Positions 49,672 to 59,039 of a stretch of 64,000 nucleotides of DNA are shown piece by piece; the stretch's first letter is position 1; each line of letters opens with the position of its first letter. This DNA is from Lentzea alba (GTDB lineage: Bacteria > Actinomycetota > Actinomycetes > Mycobacteriales > Pseudonocardiaceae): assembly GCF_011067745.1 (NCBI RefSeq), contig NZ_JAAMPJ010000014.1:186001-250000 (forward strand). Direction: 5' to 3'. The notes beneath the pieces are model-generated. The model saw only the letters and a list, made by a program, of their open reading frames with translations, was not told the DNA's origin and did no database searches. The translations under genes and the position numbers were made by a program.

Positions 49672-49887
49672 GTGCCGATCGAGCAGCAGCCCGGTAGTGC
49701 AGAACCGGAAACCCAGGTGTTCGCGAAGATCATGATCGAGGAACCGACGATGCCGGCGACGACCCCGGTCACGCCGACGCCGGCAACGCCACCCGCAGCC
49801 ACGCCGCCGCCCGCGCGCAAGCCCAAGTCGCTCACCAGGCGACTTGCTCGGCGGATCCTCGGCCCGACCTTGATGACGAAGAAATAA
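49672..49887 (+). CDS. Small Pro/Thr-rich hypothetical protein
   Basis: 71 residues: an acidic head (EQQPGSAEPETQVFAKIMIEEPT), a Pro/Thr/Ala-rich middle and a very basic tail (KPKSLTRRLARRILGPTLMTKK). GTG 49672. No family recognised. The composition is extreme, so the call rests on codon pattern alone. Confidence 0.4.
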   Translation: MPIEQQPGSAEPETQVFAKIMIEEPTMPATTPVTPTPATPPAATPPPARKPKSLTRRLARRILGPTLMTKK

Positions 49888-50079
49888 GGGCTCTTCGCGC
49901 TAGCGATCGGGGACCTGGCCGAGCCCGCCACACACCCGGCAGGCGGTCCGGTCCTCGTTGAGCCCAGAACCAAGGCAACGGCTGCACTCCTTCACAGAAG
50001 AACAGTGTCCGCTTCTACTCCGAGTGGACGCAGCCGCCAAAAAGGGACCCCAACGGCAATAATGGGTGACCCCCATCGT

Positions 50080-50367
50080 TTACGCTCGGTGATCAGGACG
50101 GGTGGACGGTCCTGCCGGAATCTCGTTGGCGCGTGCGGCGTTGCCTGCGACAACACCTGGGACGATGCCTCCGCGGTCACCGTGCGGGAGCTTCCACCAG
50201 CCGGAGCAGCCGCGCGGGCACGGATGCGACATCTCGTGCAGCACAAGGCCTTCCGGGCCGGGGACGGGTTGCTGCCACGACATCGTTCCGGACCCCGCGC
50301 ACAGCAGGCAGGTGTCCTCTTCGCACTCCACCTCAGTTAAGTACTCCACACGGGACACTTCGGGCAA
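50080..50367 (-). CDS. Small zinc-finger-like protein with a TTA codon
   Basis: 95 residues. CLLCAGSG with CPRGC later resembles half of a DnaJ-type CxxCxGxG zinc motif. It contains a TTA codon at about residue 10, in actinomycetes often a sign of bldA-dependent control, unless translation starts at a later GTG. Most of the rest is Gly/Pro-rich. It is divergent from the SDR gene. Confidence 0.45.
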   Translation of the reverse strand: MPEVSRVEYLTEVECEEDTCLLCAGSGTMSWQQPVPGPEGLVLHEMSHPCPRGCSGWWKLPHGDRGGIVPGVVAGNAARANEIPAGPSTRPDHRA

Positions 50368-50392
50368 TCACTGGATCGAGGGGAGAACTCCG

Positions 50393-51124
50393 ATGGCGGT
50401 CGCGGTCGTGACGGGAGCAGGTTCCGGGGTGGGACGCGCGGCGGCGCGAACCCTGCTGGCGGCGGGCTTTCAGGTGGCGCTGGCGGGCCGGCGCGAGGAC
50501 GCGTTGCACGAGACCGGAGAGGGCTTTCCCGACTCGGCGCTCGTTGTACCGACCGATGTGTCGCATGAGGACTCGGTCGTCGCGCTGTTCGAGACGGTGG
50601 TCTCGCGGTGGGGCCGCGTGGACGTGTTGTTCAACAACGCCGGGATGAACGTGCGCGCGACGCCGATCGAGGAGTTCAGCCTCAGCGCGTGGGAGAAGGT
50701 CGTCGGCGTGAACCTGACGGGCGCCTTTCTGTGCGCCCGCGAGGCGTTCAAGGTGATGAAGACCCGGGGTGGCGGCCGGATCATCAACAACGGCTCGGTG
50801 TCCTCGACGGTGCCGCGCCCGCACGCGGTGGCGTACAACGCCACCAAGCACGCGATGACCGGGCTGACCAAGTCGCTGTCGCTGGAGGGTCGCGCGTTCG
50901 GCATCGCGTGCGGGCAGATCGACATCGGCAACGCCGCGACGGAGCTCACCGAGCGGATGGGCCAGGGCGTGCTGCAGGCGGACTTCTCGACGGCGCCGGA
51001 GCCGACGTTCGACGTGCGGCACGTGGCCGACGCGGTGCTGTACCAGGCTCAGTTGCCGTTGAACGCCAACGTGCAGTTCATGACCGTGATGGCGACGACC
51101 ATGCCCTACATCGGCCGAGGCTGA
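50393..51124 (+). CDS. Short-chain dehydrogenase/reductase
   Basis: 243 residues. [12 protein letters not shown] cofactor loop, FNNAGMN, NNGSVSS and YNATKHAM with the catalytic Tyr and Lys. ATG 50393 has GAGGGGAG upstream. The C-terminal end ([24 protein letters not shown]) fits SDRs of the classical type. Substrate unknown. Convergent with the DUF2087 gene, four bases away. Confidence 0.92.
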   Translation: MAVAVVTGAGSGVGRAAARTLLAAGFQVALAGRREDALHETGEGFPDSALVVPTDVSHEDSVVALFETVVSRWGRVDVLFNNAGMNVRATPIEEFSLSAWEKVVGVNLTGAFLCAREAFKVMKTRGGGRIINNGSVSSTVPRPHAVAYNATKHAMTGLTKSLSLEGRAFGIACGQIDIGNAATELTERMGQGVLQADFSTAPEPTFDVRHVADAVLYQAQLPLNANVQFMTVMATTMPYIGRG

Positions 51125-51128
51125 GGGG

Positions 51129-51632
51129 TCAGATCGGTAGTGGCTGGGCCTGGTAGAGGCCGCCGCCGCGTTCCAGCAGACCGAAGTCCACGAGGTAGCG
51201 GCGGATGGTCACGTGGTCGACCTCTCCCCCGTCGCACCACGCCTGGAGCCGCTCGTTGATCTCCTTCTCCTCGTAGTACGTCCGCGCGGTGAAGGCGTGC
51301 GCGGCGACGTGCTCGAGGATCTTGCGGCGGCGTTCGTGCGCGACCGGCAGCGAGATCAGCTTGTCGCCGCGCACGAACGGCGCGAGCCCGTCCGCGGGCA
51401 TCTGCTCGGTGAGCGTGGCCGCGAGGGGCTTGAGGTCGGCCGGCCGGGCGGGGTCGCCTTCGATCAGCCCGGCCTCGCGGAGCTTGCGCAGCGCGGTGCC
51501 GGCGTCCTTGACCGGGAGTCCGGAGGCGGCGGCGACGTCAGCGAGGGTTCCCGCGCCGAGGACGACGGCGGCGAACGCCCTCAGCCTCGTCGGTTCGGCC
51601 AGCGCGCGCACAACGGACTCCGGAGTGGTCAT
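51129..51632 (-). CDS. DUF2087-domain protein with ArsR-like helix-turn-helix
   Basis: 167 residues. The N-terminal half is an ArsR-like winged helix (VVRALAEPTRLRAFAAVVLGAGTLADVAAASGLPVKDAGTALRKLREAGLI). The C-terminal half is DUF2087 (RRRKILEHVAAHAFTARTYYEEKEINERLQAW then DHVTIRRYLVDFGLLER). ATG 51632 is chosen. It is probably a one-component regulator; target unknown. Confidence 0.88.
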   Translation of the reverse strand: MTTPESVVRALAEPTRLRAFAAVVLGAGTLADVAAASGLPVKDAGTALRKLREAGLIEGDPARPADLKPLAATLTEQMPADGLAPFVRGDKLISLPVAHERRRKILEHVAAHAFTARTYYEEKEINERLQAWCDGGEVDHVTIRRYLVDFGLLERGGGLYQAQPLPI

Positions 51633-51695
51633 GGTTGCGAACCTAACGCCGCCGTCCACCCGATTTTCAGCGTGAAGGCGCGCCCTGCCACTCCT

Positions 51696-52172
51696 TCACC
51701 GGCCCACCAGGCCCTCGGCCATGACGTCGGTCAGGTAGGACTCGAAGTCGGGCTCGTCGGGCTCCAGCACGTGCCGCACCCACGCCGTGCGTTCGTGGGC
51801 CAGCGGCGGCAGCTCCCACACGCAGCCGATGAGGTCCTTCGGGATGACGGTGAAGTGCGTGAGGTCGGGGTCGGTGGAGCCGAGGAACGGCTGGTCGCCC
51901 GACACGGCGGTACGGCAGTGCAGGACGTTGTCCCAGACCCAGTTGTAGGCGTTGAGGTACATGCCCGCGGCGCTGCGGTGCAGCACGGTGACGGTGGCGG
52001 GCGGGGTCGGGTCGGCGAAGTCCGGGTAGATCTTGGGCAGGAACGCGTAGGCGGCCGCGCGGATGTCGTCGGTGATCTCCAGGCCGGGGGTGACGACCTC
52101 GTACCGCTTGACGTGTCTGCCCGCGACGACCAGCGGTTCCTTGACCGCCAGCTGCTTCTCGTAGAAAGCCAT
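51696..52172 (-). CDS. Hypothetical protein under WYL-regulator control
   Basis: 158 residues. No domain recognised. Visible blocks: VVAGRHVKRYEVV, ATVTVLHRSAAGMYLNAYNWVWDNVLHCRTAV and THFTVIPKDLIGCVWELPPLAHERTAWVRHVLEPDEPDFESYLTDV. It is divergent from the WYL regulator, and the pair is likely co-regulated through the CCCTGACAGGG site between them. ATG 52172. Confidence 0.7.
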   Translation of the reverse strand: MAFYEKQLAVKEPLVVAGRHVKRYEVVTPGLEITDDIRAAAYAFLPKIYPDFADPTPPATVTVLHRSAAGMYLNAYNWVWDNVLHCRTAVSGDQPFLGSTDPDLTHFTVIPKDLIGCVWELPPLAHERTAWVRHVLEPDEPDFESYLTDVMAEGLVGR

Positions 52173-52192
52173 GCGTCGAACATATGAGCTAT

Positions 52193-52203
52193 CCCTGACA
52201 GGG
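52193..52203. promoter_or_regulatory. Candidate WYL-regulator operator
   Basis: CCCTGACAGGG followed by TGTGGCAG. Short palindrome in the 48-base gap between the hypothetical gene and the WYL regulator, placed where both promoters must lie. Confidence 0.5.
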
Positions 52204-52220
52204 TGTGGCAGTGTTGTCGC

Positions 52221-53189
52221 GTGCGTGCGAGCCGGTTGGTGTCGTTGCTGCTCCTGCTCCAGACCAAGGGGCGGATGACGGCTCAGGCGTTGGCCGACGA
52301 GCTGGAGGTCTCGGTCCGCACGATCTACCGGGACGTGGAGTCGCTGCACGCGGCCGGCGTGCCGCTCTACGGCGACGCGGGCCCGTCCGGCGGCTACCAG
52401 CTCCTCGACGGGTACCGGACGCGGCTGACGGGGTTGACCGAGCAGGAGGCGGAGTCGCTGTTCCTGGCCGGGCTGCCGGGCCCGGCGGCGGAGCTGGGGC
52501 TCGGCGACGCGGTGGCGGCGGCGCAGCTCAAGCTGATGGCGGCGTTGCCGTCGTCGATGCGGGACCGGGCTTCGCACATGGCGGAGCGGTTCCACCTCGA
52601 CGCGCCCGCCTGGTACTACGACCCGGAGAAGTCACCGTTCCTGGAGGTCGTGGCGGACGCGGTGTGGCGCTCGCGAATGCTGGAGGTCGGCTACCGGCGC
52701 TGGCAGGCGCCGGAGTACGTGACTCGGGTGCTGCGGCCGTTGGGGCTCGTGCTCAAGGCCGGGCGCTGGTACCTGGTCGCCCAGGGGGCGTCGCGCATCT
52801 CGACGTACCGGGTGTCGCAGATCCAGGCGGTGTCGGTGCTGGACGAGTCGTTCGAGCGGCCGCAGGGGTTCGACCTGGCGGCGCACTGGGTGGCGTCGCT
52901 GGAGGACTTCCAGGCACGCCAGTTCACCGGCGAGGCGACCATCAGGCTCTCGCCGGGCGCCTGGAAGTCGTTCTCGTCGCACGTGCTGCCCGCGGTGGCG
53001 CGGGCGGCCGAGGAGTCCGCTGTGGACGACGGCCCGGGGGTGCGGGTGACGATCCCGATCGAATCGATCGGCCACGCGACCGGCATGCTGCTGCGGATGG
53101 GTGGCGAGGTCGAGGTGCTCGCGCCGGACGAGCTGCGTGCGCAGGTCACGGCCGCGGTACGGCAGCTGGCGTCGATCTACCTGTCGTAG
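52221..53189 (+). CDS. HTH/WYL-domain regulator (YafY/DeoR-like)
   Basis: 322 residues. N-terminal HTH (RLVSLLLLLQTKGRMTAQALADELEVSVRTIYRDVESLHAAGVPLYGD) with a YafY-type 'GGYQLLDGYRT'. The WYL domain follows (RVLRPLGLVLKAGRWYLVAQ), with WYL present exactly, and the WCX domain (GVRVTIPIESIGHATGMLLRMGGEVEVLAP). WYL proteins bind nucleotides or ssDNA. GTG 52221 is preferred over the in-frame codon at 52203. Confidence 0.92.
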   Translation: MRASRLVSLLLLLQTKGRMTAQALADELEVSVRTIYRDVESLHAAGVPLYGDAGPSGGYQLLDGYRTRLTGLTEQEAESLFLAGLPGPAAELGLGDAVAAAQLKLMAALPSSMRDRASHMAERFHLDAPAWYYDPEKSPFLEVVADAVWRSRMLEVGYRRWQAPEYVTRVLRPLGLVLKAGRWYLVAQGASRISTYRVSQIQAVSVLDESFERPQGFDLAAHWVASLEDFQARQFTGEATIRLSPGAWKSFSSHVLPAVARAAEESAVDDGPGVRVTIPIESIGHATGMLLRMGGEVEVLAPDELRAQVTAAVRQLASIYLS

Positions 53190-53199
53190 ATTGACGTCC

Positions 53200-54372
53200 A
53201 TGGGGGACATTTCCGATTCAAGTCGTCGTTCTTTCCTGCGCGCCGGTGCGGTGGGCGTCGGGGTGATGGCCGTGGCGACGCCGGCCGCGCAGGCCGCTGT
53301 CGGCGGCTCGCACGTGTTCAGGGTGGGCGACTTCGGTGCCGTGGGCGACGGCCAGGCCGACGACACGGCGGCGATCCAGCGGGCGATCGACGCGGCCTAC
53401 CAGTTCGCCTCGGACGGCAACGGCTACGCCCGCGTCGAGTTCGAGTCCAGGACCTACCGGCTCGCCTCGCCACCGGCCAGACCGATTCCCGGCCAGTTCC
53501 ACACAGCCGGCCAGCTCGTGATCCCGCGCCGGACCTCCGGCCCGCTCGTCTCGCTGGAACTGGCGGGCGCGGGCGCGCAGACCGGTCTGCAGTTCGGCTA
53601 CCACGAACCGCAGGCGCCGGCGGGCACCCTGCTCAAGTCGACGGTGACCACCACCTGGAGCGGCCACGCCGAGGGCCAGCCACCCGCGGTGCTCGCGGCC
53701 CCGCGCGGCGAGAGCGAGACCTGGGGCGGCTTCAACCGCGTGTGCGTGGCGATCACCAACCTCGCCGTCCAGGTGCCGTCCAACCCGACGCTGTCGGGCC
53801 TGAACCTGTTCTGGACGCCGCAGGTCCGGCTGCAGGGCGTGCGGATCAGCACCCCGGAGCCGTTGCCCGCGATGGTCGAGCCGACGCACAACTGGTCCAC
53901 CGGCGTCGTGCTGCCCGGCGGCGACAACAACGCGGTGATCTACGTCCGGGACGTGCACGTCGGCGGCTTCCACACCGGCGTGATCTTCAGCGAGCACACC
54001 GACGCGTCCAGCCTGCTGATCTTCGCCTGCAAGGTGGGCCTGGCCCCGCTGGGCCGGATCCTGCACACGTCCCGGTTCGGCCTGGTCACCATCGAGCTGT
54101 GCCCGACGCTGATCTCCCAGGTCGACTGGGAGCAGGGCCGGATCGCGGCGCCGCAGGGCGACAGCTTCCGGATCGACCTGCTCGACGTCGAGGAGTTCAA
54201 CGGCTTCGACAACCGCCTGGCGTGGACCAGGCACGACGTGCACGTCTACGACCCGAACAACAAGTTCCGGGGCTGGATCTGGATGGCCCGGTCCGGCCGC
54301 GACTACCTCGGCATCCCGCTCACGCGGGTGGGTGGCCAGCGGCTGCAGATCCACGAGATCCAGGACACCTGA
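53200..54372 (+). CDS. Tat-exported pectate-lyase-like (beta-helix) protein
   Basis: 390 residues. Tat signal SSRRSFLRAG with a hydrophobic stretch and AQA cleavage. The Pectate_lyase_3 signature is VGDFGAVGDGQADDTAAIQRAIDAA, then a right-handed beta-helix of repeating strands. No polysaccharide-lyase active-site residues can be assigned with confidence, so the substrate is open. Secreted folded. It ends where a DUF3626 remnant begins on the other strand. Confidence 0.85.
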   Translation: MGDISDSSRRSFLRAGAVGVGVMAVATPAAQAAVGGSHVFRVGDFGAVGDGQADDTAAIQRAIDAAYQFASDGNGYARVEFESRTYRLASPPARPIPGQFHTAGQLVIPRRTSGPLVSLELAGAGAQTGLQFGYHEPQAPAGTLLKSTVTTTWSGHAEGQPPAVLAAPRGESETWGGFNRVCVAITNLAVQVPSNPTLSGLNLFWTPQVRLQGVRISTPEPLPAMVEPTHNWSTGVVLPGGDNNAVIYVRDVHVGGFHTGVIFSEHTDASSLLIFACKVGLAPLGRILHTSRFGLVTIELCPTLISQVDWEQGRIAAPQGDSFRIDLLDVEEFNGFDNRLAWTRHDVHVYDPNNKFRGWIWMARSGRDYLGIPLTRVGGQRLQIHEIQDT

Positions 54373-54784
54373 TCCCGAAGCGCGCGAGGTGGTGCCACAG
54401 GTGCTTCACGACCTGTGGTGCCGCCCCGGCGTTGTTGACGGCCGCGCTTTCGAGGATGTGCGGGTCGAGGTAGCCGTTCTCGGCGATCGTGAGTCCTAAC
54501 GCGACGGACTCGGGTGTGCGGTAGTCCTGGTGGCGCAGCAGGTCTGTTGTGGACAGCCGGAAGCCCGCGTGCCGTTCGACCGGGCAGGGCAGCTCGACTG
54601 TGTCCGGGAAACTCGGGTCCAGGACGAGGGCTTCCACGTCGTCGAGGGTGACGGGGCCGTGGACGTGTGCCTCGACGTAGTTGTCGAGCGGATCGCGGTC
54701 GTCGATCAGCTCGATCAGGGCGAACCGCTGGGCGGTGCCGAAGGTGTCGGATGGGTGTGGTGTGCAGGGCCCTGCCCGTCGCAC
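54320..54784 (-). pseudogene. DUF3626 remnant (C-terminal part)
   Basis: The frame reads like the C-terminal third of DUF3626 proteins: YVEAHVHGPVTLDDVEALVLDPSF, CPVERHAGFRLSTTDLLRHQDYRTPESVALGLTIAENGYLDPHIL, and VVKHLWHHLARFG. The first 200 or so residues of the family are missing and the tail runs into unrelated sequence overlapping the pectate-lyase gene. Likely a decayed copy. Confidence 0.6.
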
Positions 54785-54832
54785 GAAGCTCGTCCACCAG
54801 CTGAACGTGCCGTGACGTGCGCGATCGCCTGC

Positions 54833-55450
54833 TCAAACCCCACGGGCGAGCTCACGATCGTGCACCCGTGACAACGCGACCTGCGCGGTGATCGCGCCCA
54901 GCAGTGCCATGAACATGTCCCACTGGGTGTCCCAGACGTCGCCCTGGGTCCCGAGGAAGTCCTCCGCTGCCGAGCCACCGGCGACAGCCGCCGCCCACTC
55001 GAGCAGTTCGTAGGTCGCGCTGAACCCCAGGCACACGCACACGACGAGGAAGAACAGCCACCCGCCCGGCCGCAGCGGGGACTTGCGGAGCAGCACCTCG
55101 CGGGCCAGCAAGGCCGGCACGAAGCCCTGGACGAAGTGAGCGAACCGGTCGTAGTGGTTGCGGACGAGGTCGAACAGGTCCTGCGCCCAGAAACCCAGCG
55201 GCACGCGGGCATAGGTGTAGTGGCCGCCGAGGATCAGCACGAGCGCGTGGACGAAGATCAGGCGGTACAGCAGGGGTGTCAGCGGGAAACGCCGGTAGGT
55301 GGGGATCAGGATGGCCGCGCCGATCACGACCGGCGCCACCTCGAGGTACCAGGTGGTGCGGTCGTAGGGCCCGACACCGGACACCACCAGCGCGACCAGG
55401 GTCAGGCCGAGCAGGATCAACGGCTCGGTGGCGGAACGCTCATAGGTCAC
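54833..55450 (-). CDS. DUF2238 (YjdF-like) membrane protein
   Basis: 205 residues, five to six hydrophobic segments. The family features are YDRFAHFVQGFVPALLAREVLLR and YELLEWAAAVAGGSAAEDFLGTQGDVWDTQWDMFMALLGA. The role of YjdF-like proteins is unknown. It overlaps the acetyltransferase gene by 11 bases and is last in the SNF2/SWIM operon. Confidence 0.9.
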   Translation of the reverse strand: MTYERSATEPLILLGLTLVALVVSGVGPYDRTTWYLEVAPVVIGAAILIPTYRRFPLTPLLYRLIFVHALVLILGGHYTYARVPLGFWAQDLFDLVRNHYDRFAHFVQGFVPALLAREVLLRKSPLRPGGWLFFLVVCVCLGFSATYELLEWAAAVAGGSAAEDFLGTQGDVWDTQWDMFMALLGAITAQVALSRVHDRELARGV

Positions 55451-55979
55451 GGATCACCTTGCAGGGGTTGCCGACCGCGAGCACGCGCGGCGGGATGTCG
55501 CGCGTCACGACGCTGCCCGCGCCGATCACGGCATTGTCGCCGATCGTGACGCCCGCGCACACGATGACGCCGCCGCCGAGCCACACGTTGTCGCCGATGG
55601 TGATCGGCGCGGCGGACTCGAAGCGCTGCCGGCGGGCCTCGTGGTCTTCGATGGGATGCAGGGCGGTCAGCAGCTGCGCGCGGGGGCCGATGGAGACGTC
55701 GTCGCCGATGGTGATGGTGGCGCAGTCCATGAGGATGGCGTCGTAGTTGAGGAAGCTGTTGGAGCCCAGGTGGATCTGGTAGCCGTAGTCGCACTGGAAC
55801 CGCGGCATGACCCACGAGCCCTCGCCGACGGATCCGAAGAGCTTCTCGATGACGGCGTGGGAACGCGTGGCGTTGAACTCGTCCACCAACCGCTGCGCGG
55901 CCAGCCTCTCGGCGACCAGTTCGGGGTCGGAGTCCTTGTACAGCTCGCCGGTCATCATCTTCTGCTTCTCGGTGATCAC
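55440..55979 (-). CDS. Maltose/galactoside O-acetyltransferase (left-handed beta-helix)
   Basis: 179 residues. Hexapeptide repeats (TITIGDDVSIGPRAQLL, PITIGDNVWLGGGVIVCAGVTIGDNAVIGAGSVVTRDIPP) and the N-terminal Maa-like MMTGELYKDSDPELVAERLAAQRL. CoA-dependent sugar acetyltransferase in cytosol. GTG 55979 overlaps the SWIM gene stop (GTGA). Why it sits with SNF2/SWIM is unclear. Confidence 0.92.
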   Translation of the reverse strand: MITEKQKMMTGELYKDSDPELVAERLAAQRLVDEFNATRSHAVIEKLFGSVGEGSWVMPRFQCDYGYQIHLGSNSFLNYDAILMDCATITIGDDVSIGPRAQLLTALHPIEDHEARRQRFESAAPITIGDNVWLGGGVIVCAGVTIGDNAVIGAGSVVTRDIPPRVLAVGNPCKVIRDL

Positions 55980-56737
55980 CCTTCGAGAGTGCCCGAACGC
56001 AGCAGCGCGCGTGCTCTCTTCGCGGCGATCTCCATCAGAGCGGTGAGCTCCCCAGCATCGAATCCGGGCGGCGGTTCGACCGCCAGCACCACAGGTGTGG
56101 TGGCCGGAAGCCCGGGACGTTCAGGCAGCTGACCTGCGGGTTCAGTCGAAACCACCACAGGTGTTCTGGTGCCGACGGGTCCGGCGACGCGCTGCTTCAG
56201 GGCGTCGAGGAGTTCGTGTTCCGGTTTGCCCTTGAGCAGCAGCAGGACGAACGGGTCGGCGTCGAGCAGCCAGCCGACCTGGAACGCGAGCGCGGCGGCG
56301 TGGCGGCAGGGCAGTTCCCAGCCGTCGCAGTCGCACGAAGGTTCCAGGTCGCCGATGCCGGGCAGCAGGTCCACACCGGACTCTTCCGCCGCGGCGACGA
56401 GGTCGCGGGGCATGTCGTTGTCCAGCAAGGCGGCGATGTGCCCGGCCTGGTCGGCGACGCGGTCGAGGAACCGTCCCCATTGGACTTCGGTCAGCACCGG
56501 CACGTGGACCGTGGTGCTGTGGACGGTGTGGTCGTCGTGGACCTGGGCGTGCAGGCGGCCGGGGCTGACGGTGATCGGGCCGACGACGCCGGCGTGGGCG
56601 TAGCGACGGCCCAGGCGGATCAGGCCGAGGTCGAGCGCGGTGTCCTCCAGCGCCTTCACCCACGCCTTGCCCCACCACGTCGTGGCGACGCGGCGTTTCA
56701 TCTTGGGGAACGCGGCGAAGCCGCGGGCGGAGGTCAT
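55976..56737 (-). CDS. SWIM zinc-finger protein
   Basis: 253 residues. The SWIM motif is CDCDGWELPCRHAAAL, that is CxC...CxH, at about 134-147. Preceding it is a conserved beta-rich region (WWGKAWVKALEDTALDLGLIRLGRRYAHAGVVGPITVSPGRLHAQV). SWIM domains bind DNA or proteins. In bacteria this protein is typically coded next to an SNF2 helicase. Here the two genes overlap by one base (TGATG), indicating a shared complex. Confidence 0.92.
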   Translation of the reverse strand: MTSARGFAAFPKMKRRVATTWWGKAWVKALEDTALDLGLIRLGRRYAHAGVVGPITVSPGRLHAQVHDDHTVHSTTVHVPVLTEVQWGRFLDRVADQAGHIAALLDNDMPRDLVAAAEESGVDLLPGIGDLEPSCDCDGWELPCRHAAALAFQVGWLLDADPFVLLLLKGKPEHELLDALKQRVAGPVGTRTPVVVSTEPAGQLPERPGLPATTPVVLAVEPPPGFDAGELTALMEIAAKRARALLRSGTLEG

Positions 56738-59034
56738 CAGGCGCTCCTGAGTTGGACGAGTTCGGCGAGTTCGGCGTCGGTGAGTTCGGTGAACGCGGCC
56801 TCTCCCCCGTGCAGGACGGCGTCGGCGAGGTCGCGTTTGTCCTGCAGGAGCGCGGCGATGCGTTCCTCGACGGTGCCCTCGGTGACGAGTTTGTGCACCT
56901 GGACGGGCCTGGTCTGGCCGATGCGGTAGGCGCGGTCGGTGGCCTGGTCCTCGACGGCGGGGTTCCACCAGCGGTCGAAGTGGATCACGTGGTCGGCCCT
57001 GGTGAGGTTGAGGCCGGTGCCGGCGGCTTTGAGCGACAGCAGGAAGACCGGTGCGCGACCGTGCTGGAAGTCGTCGACCATCTGTTCGCGCTGCGGGACG
57101 GGGGTGCCGCCGTGCAGGAACCGGGTGGGTTGCTTGATGTGGCCCTCCAGCAACCTGGCCATGCCGACGTACTGGGTGAAGATGAGCACCGAGCCGTCCT
57201 CGGCGACGATCGTGTCGAGCAGTTCGTCCAGGAGTTCGAGCTTGCCGGACGTGCCCTGCAGCGTGGAGTGGCCGAGGTAGTGCGACGGGTGGTTGCAGAT
57301 CTGTTTCAACCCCGTCAGCAGCTTCAGGACCAAGCCTCGGCGGGCCATGCCGTCGGAGCGGGCGATCTGGTCGAGGGTTTCCCTGGTCAGCGCTTCGTAG
57401 AGCGCGGCTTGTTCGGTGGTGAGCGAGACCGGCAGCTCGGTCTCGGTCTTCCGGGGGAGTTCGGGGGCGACGCCGGGGTCGGACTTGCGGCGGCGCAGCA
57501 GGAACGGTTTGACGACCTTGGCGAGGGTGTCGTCGGGTTCGGGCCAGCGGGTGCGGAACGCGCGGTGCGTGCCGAGCAGGCCCGGTGTCGTCCAGTCCAG
57601 GACGGCCCACAGTTCGGACAGCGAGTTCTCCACCGGGGTGCCGGACAGGGCGACGCGGGCGGCCGCCGGGATCGAGCGGAGTGCTTTGGCGGTGCCGGAG
57701 TGCGGGTTCTTGACGTGCTGGGCCTCGTCGGCGACGACCATGCCCCACGTGTGCGCTTTCAACGCCTCCGCGTCGAGGCGCATGGTGCCGTAGGTGGTGA
57801 GCACGACGCCGGTGGCGGCGAGGGTCCGTTGTGGACCGTGGTAGCGGGTCACCGTCGTGCCGGGGGCGAAGCGGTGGATCTCGCGTTCCCAGTTGCCGAG
57901 CAGTGACGCGGGGCAGACGACCAGCGTGGGGGCCGGGTGGTCGCGGTGCAGGTGCAGGGCGATGAGGGTGATGGTCTTGCCGAGGCCCATGTCGTCGGCG
58001 AGGCAGGCACCCAGGCCGAGGCCGGTCATGTGAGCGAGCCAGCGCAGGCCGTGCAACTGGTAGTCGCGCAGGGTCGCCTGCAGAGCGCCGGGCGCCGGGA
58101 ACTCGGGGACTGTGGTGATGGCCGTGGTGAGGCTGTGCGCAGCGACCTCGACCTGTTCACCGTCGATGATCGCCACCCCGGCGAGCGCCGCGGTCACGGC
58201 CTGGACGGCGGTGATCGGGGCGAGCTGCTGCCGGGCCTTCCTCTTCAGCTCGGGGCCGACGACCACCCACTGGTCGCGCAGCCGCACGACGGGTCGGCTG
58301 GCCTCGGCGATGAGGTCCATCTCGGTGTCGGTCAGCGGTGCGTCACCGAGCGCCAGCTGCCAGTTGAACGTGAGGAGGTCGTCGGCTTTGAACTGGCCGC
58401 TGGGTTCGCCGATGACGGCCTTCGCCCGCAGGCCGGTGCTGAGGTTGCGCGGCCAGTGGACCTCGATGTCGGTGTCGAGCAGCTCGGCGACTTCGGAGTC
58501 GGTGAGGTCGGCCTGGTCGAGCAGCCGCTGCAACGGCGGCCAGGTGGCACGGCCGATGGCGCGGATCGCGGCGAGCTCACGGCCGGAGCCGCGCACGTCC
58601 CGCGGGTGCGGATCGGTGATGCCGCGGACCTGGACGATCGCGCGGAACCGCAGGTCATCGGTCGTTTCGACGCGCAGCGAGAGCTTGATCTGCTCGTCTG
58701 CCCACGGCTTCAGCTCCGGGACGTGGTGGGGTTCGGCGGCGGCGAAGGGGCCGTCCGCCTCACCGCGTGGCAGCACGTCCGCCACCGCGTCCAGGAACGC
58801 CCGCAGCTCGTCGTAGTCCCCGTGGGCCGCGAGCTGCCGCAGGTGCACTTCGTCAGCGTGGTCGAGCGGTCCGATCCGCCAGGTGTCGTGGCCGTCTTCC
58901 GTCACGCTCGGCACGATCCGGCCGCGCGCGATCAAGTTGAGTGCGGTGGCGGTGGCCACTCCCCAGTAACCGGCGTCGTCGAGTGCGTCAGGTAAGGCTT
59001 CGAACAGGGATTTTCCGCGCAGCTGCCCGAACAT
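56737..59034 (-). CDS. SNF2-family DEAD/DEAH-like ATPase
   Basis: 765 residues. N-terminal bacterial SNF2 extension (DUF3670-like), then the motor: DDMGLGKT (Walker A), VVADEAQHVKN (DEAQ box), LSGTPVENS, and the second RecA lobe with IFTQYVGMARLLEGH, LSLKAAGTGLNLTRADHVIHFDRWWNPAVEDQATDRAYRIGQTRPV. It translocates on DNA or remodels DNA-protein complexes. It is first in the SWIM/acetyltransferase/YjdF operon. Divergent from the TetR at 59076. Confidence 0.94.
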   Translation of the reverse strand: MFGQLRGKSLFEALPDALDDAGYWGVATATALNLIARGRIVPSVTEDGHDTWRIGPLDHADEVHLRQLAAHGDYDELRAFLDAVADVLPRGEADGPFAAAEPHHVPELKPWADEQIKLSLRVETTDDLRFRAIVQVRGITDPHPRDVRGSGRELAAIRAIGRATWPPLQRLLDQADLTDSEVAELLDTDIEVHWPRNLSTGLRAKAVIGEPSGQFKADDLLTFNWQLALGDAPLTDTEMDLIAEASRPVVRLRDQWVVVGPELKRKARQQLAPITAVQAVTAALAGVAIIDGEQVEVAAHSLTTAITTVPEFPAPGALQATLRDYQLHGLRWLAHMTGLGLGACLADDMGLGKTITLIALHLHRDHPAPTLVVCPASLLGNWEREIHRFAPGTTVTRYHGPQRTLAATGVVLTTYGTMRLDAEALKAHTWGMVVADEAQHVKNPHSGTAKALRSIPAAARVALSGTPVENSLSELWAVLDWTTPGLLGTHRAFRTRWPEPDDTLAKVVKPFLLRRRKSDPGVAPELPRKTETELPVSLTTEQAALYEALTRETLDQIARSDGMARRGLVLKLLTGLKQICNHPSHYLGHSTLQGTSGKLELLDELLDTIVAEDGSVLIFTQYVGMARLLEGHIKQPTRFLHGGTPVPQREQMVDDFQHGRAPVFLLSLKAAGTGLNLTRADHVIHFDRWWNPAVEDQATDRAYRIGQTRPVQVHKLVTEGTVEERIAALLQDKRDLADAVLHGGEAAFTELTDAELAELVQLRSA

Positions 59035-59039
59035 ACTCT

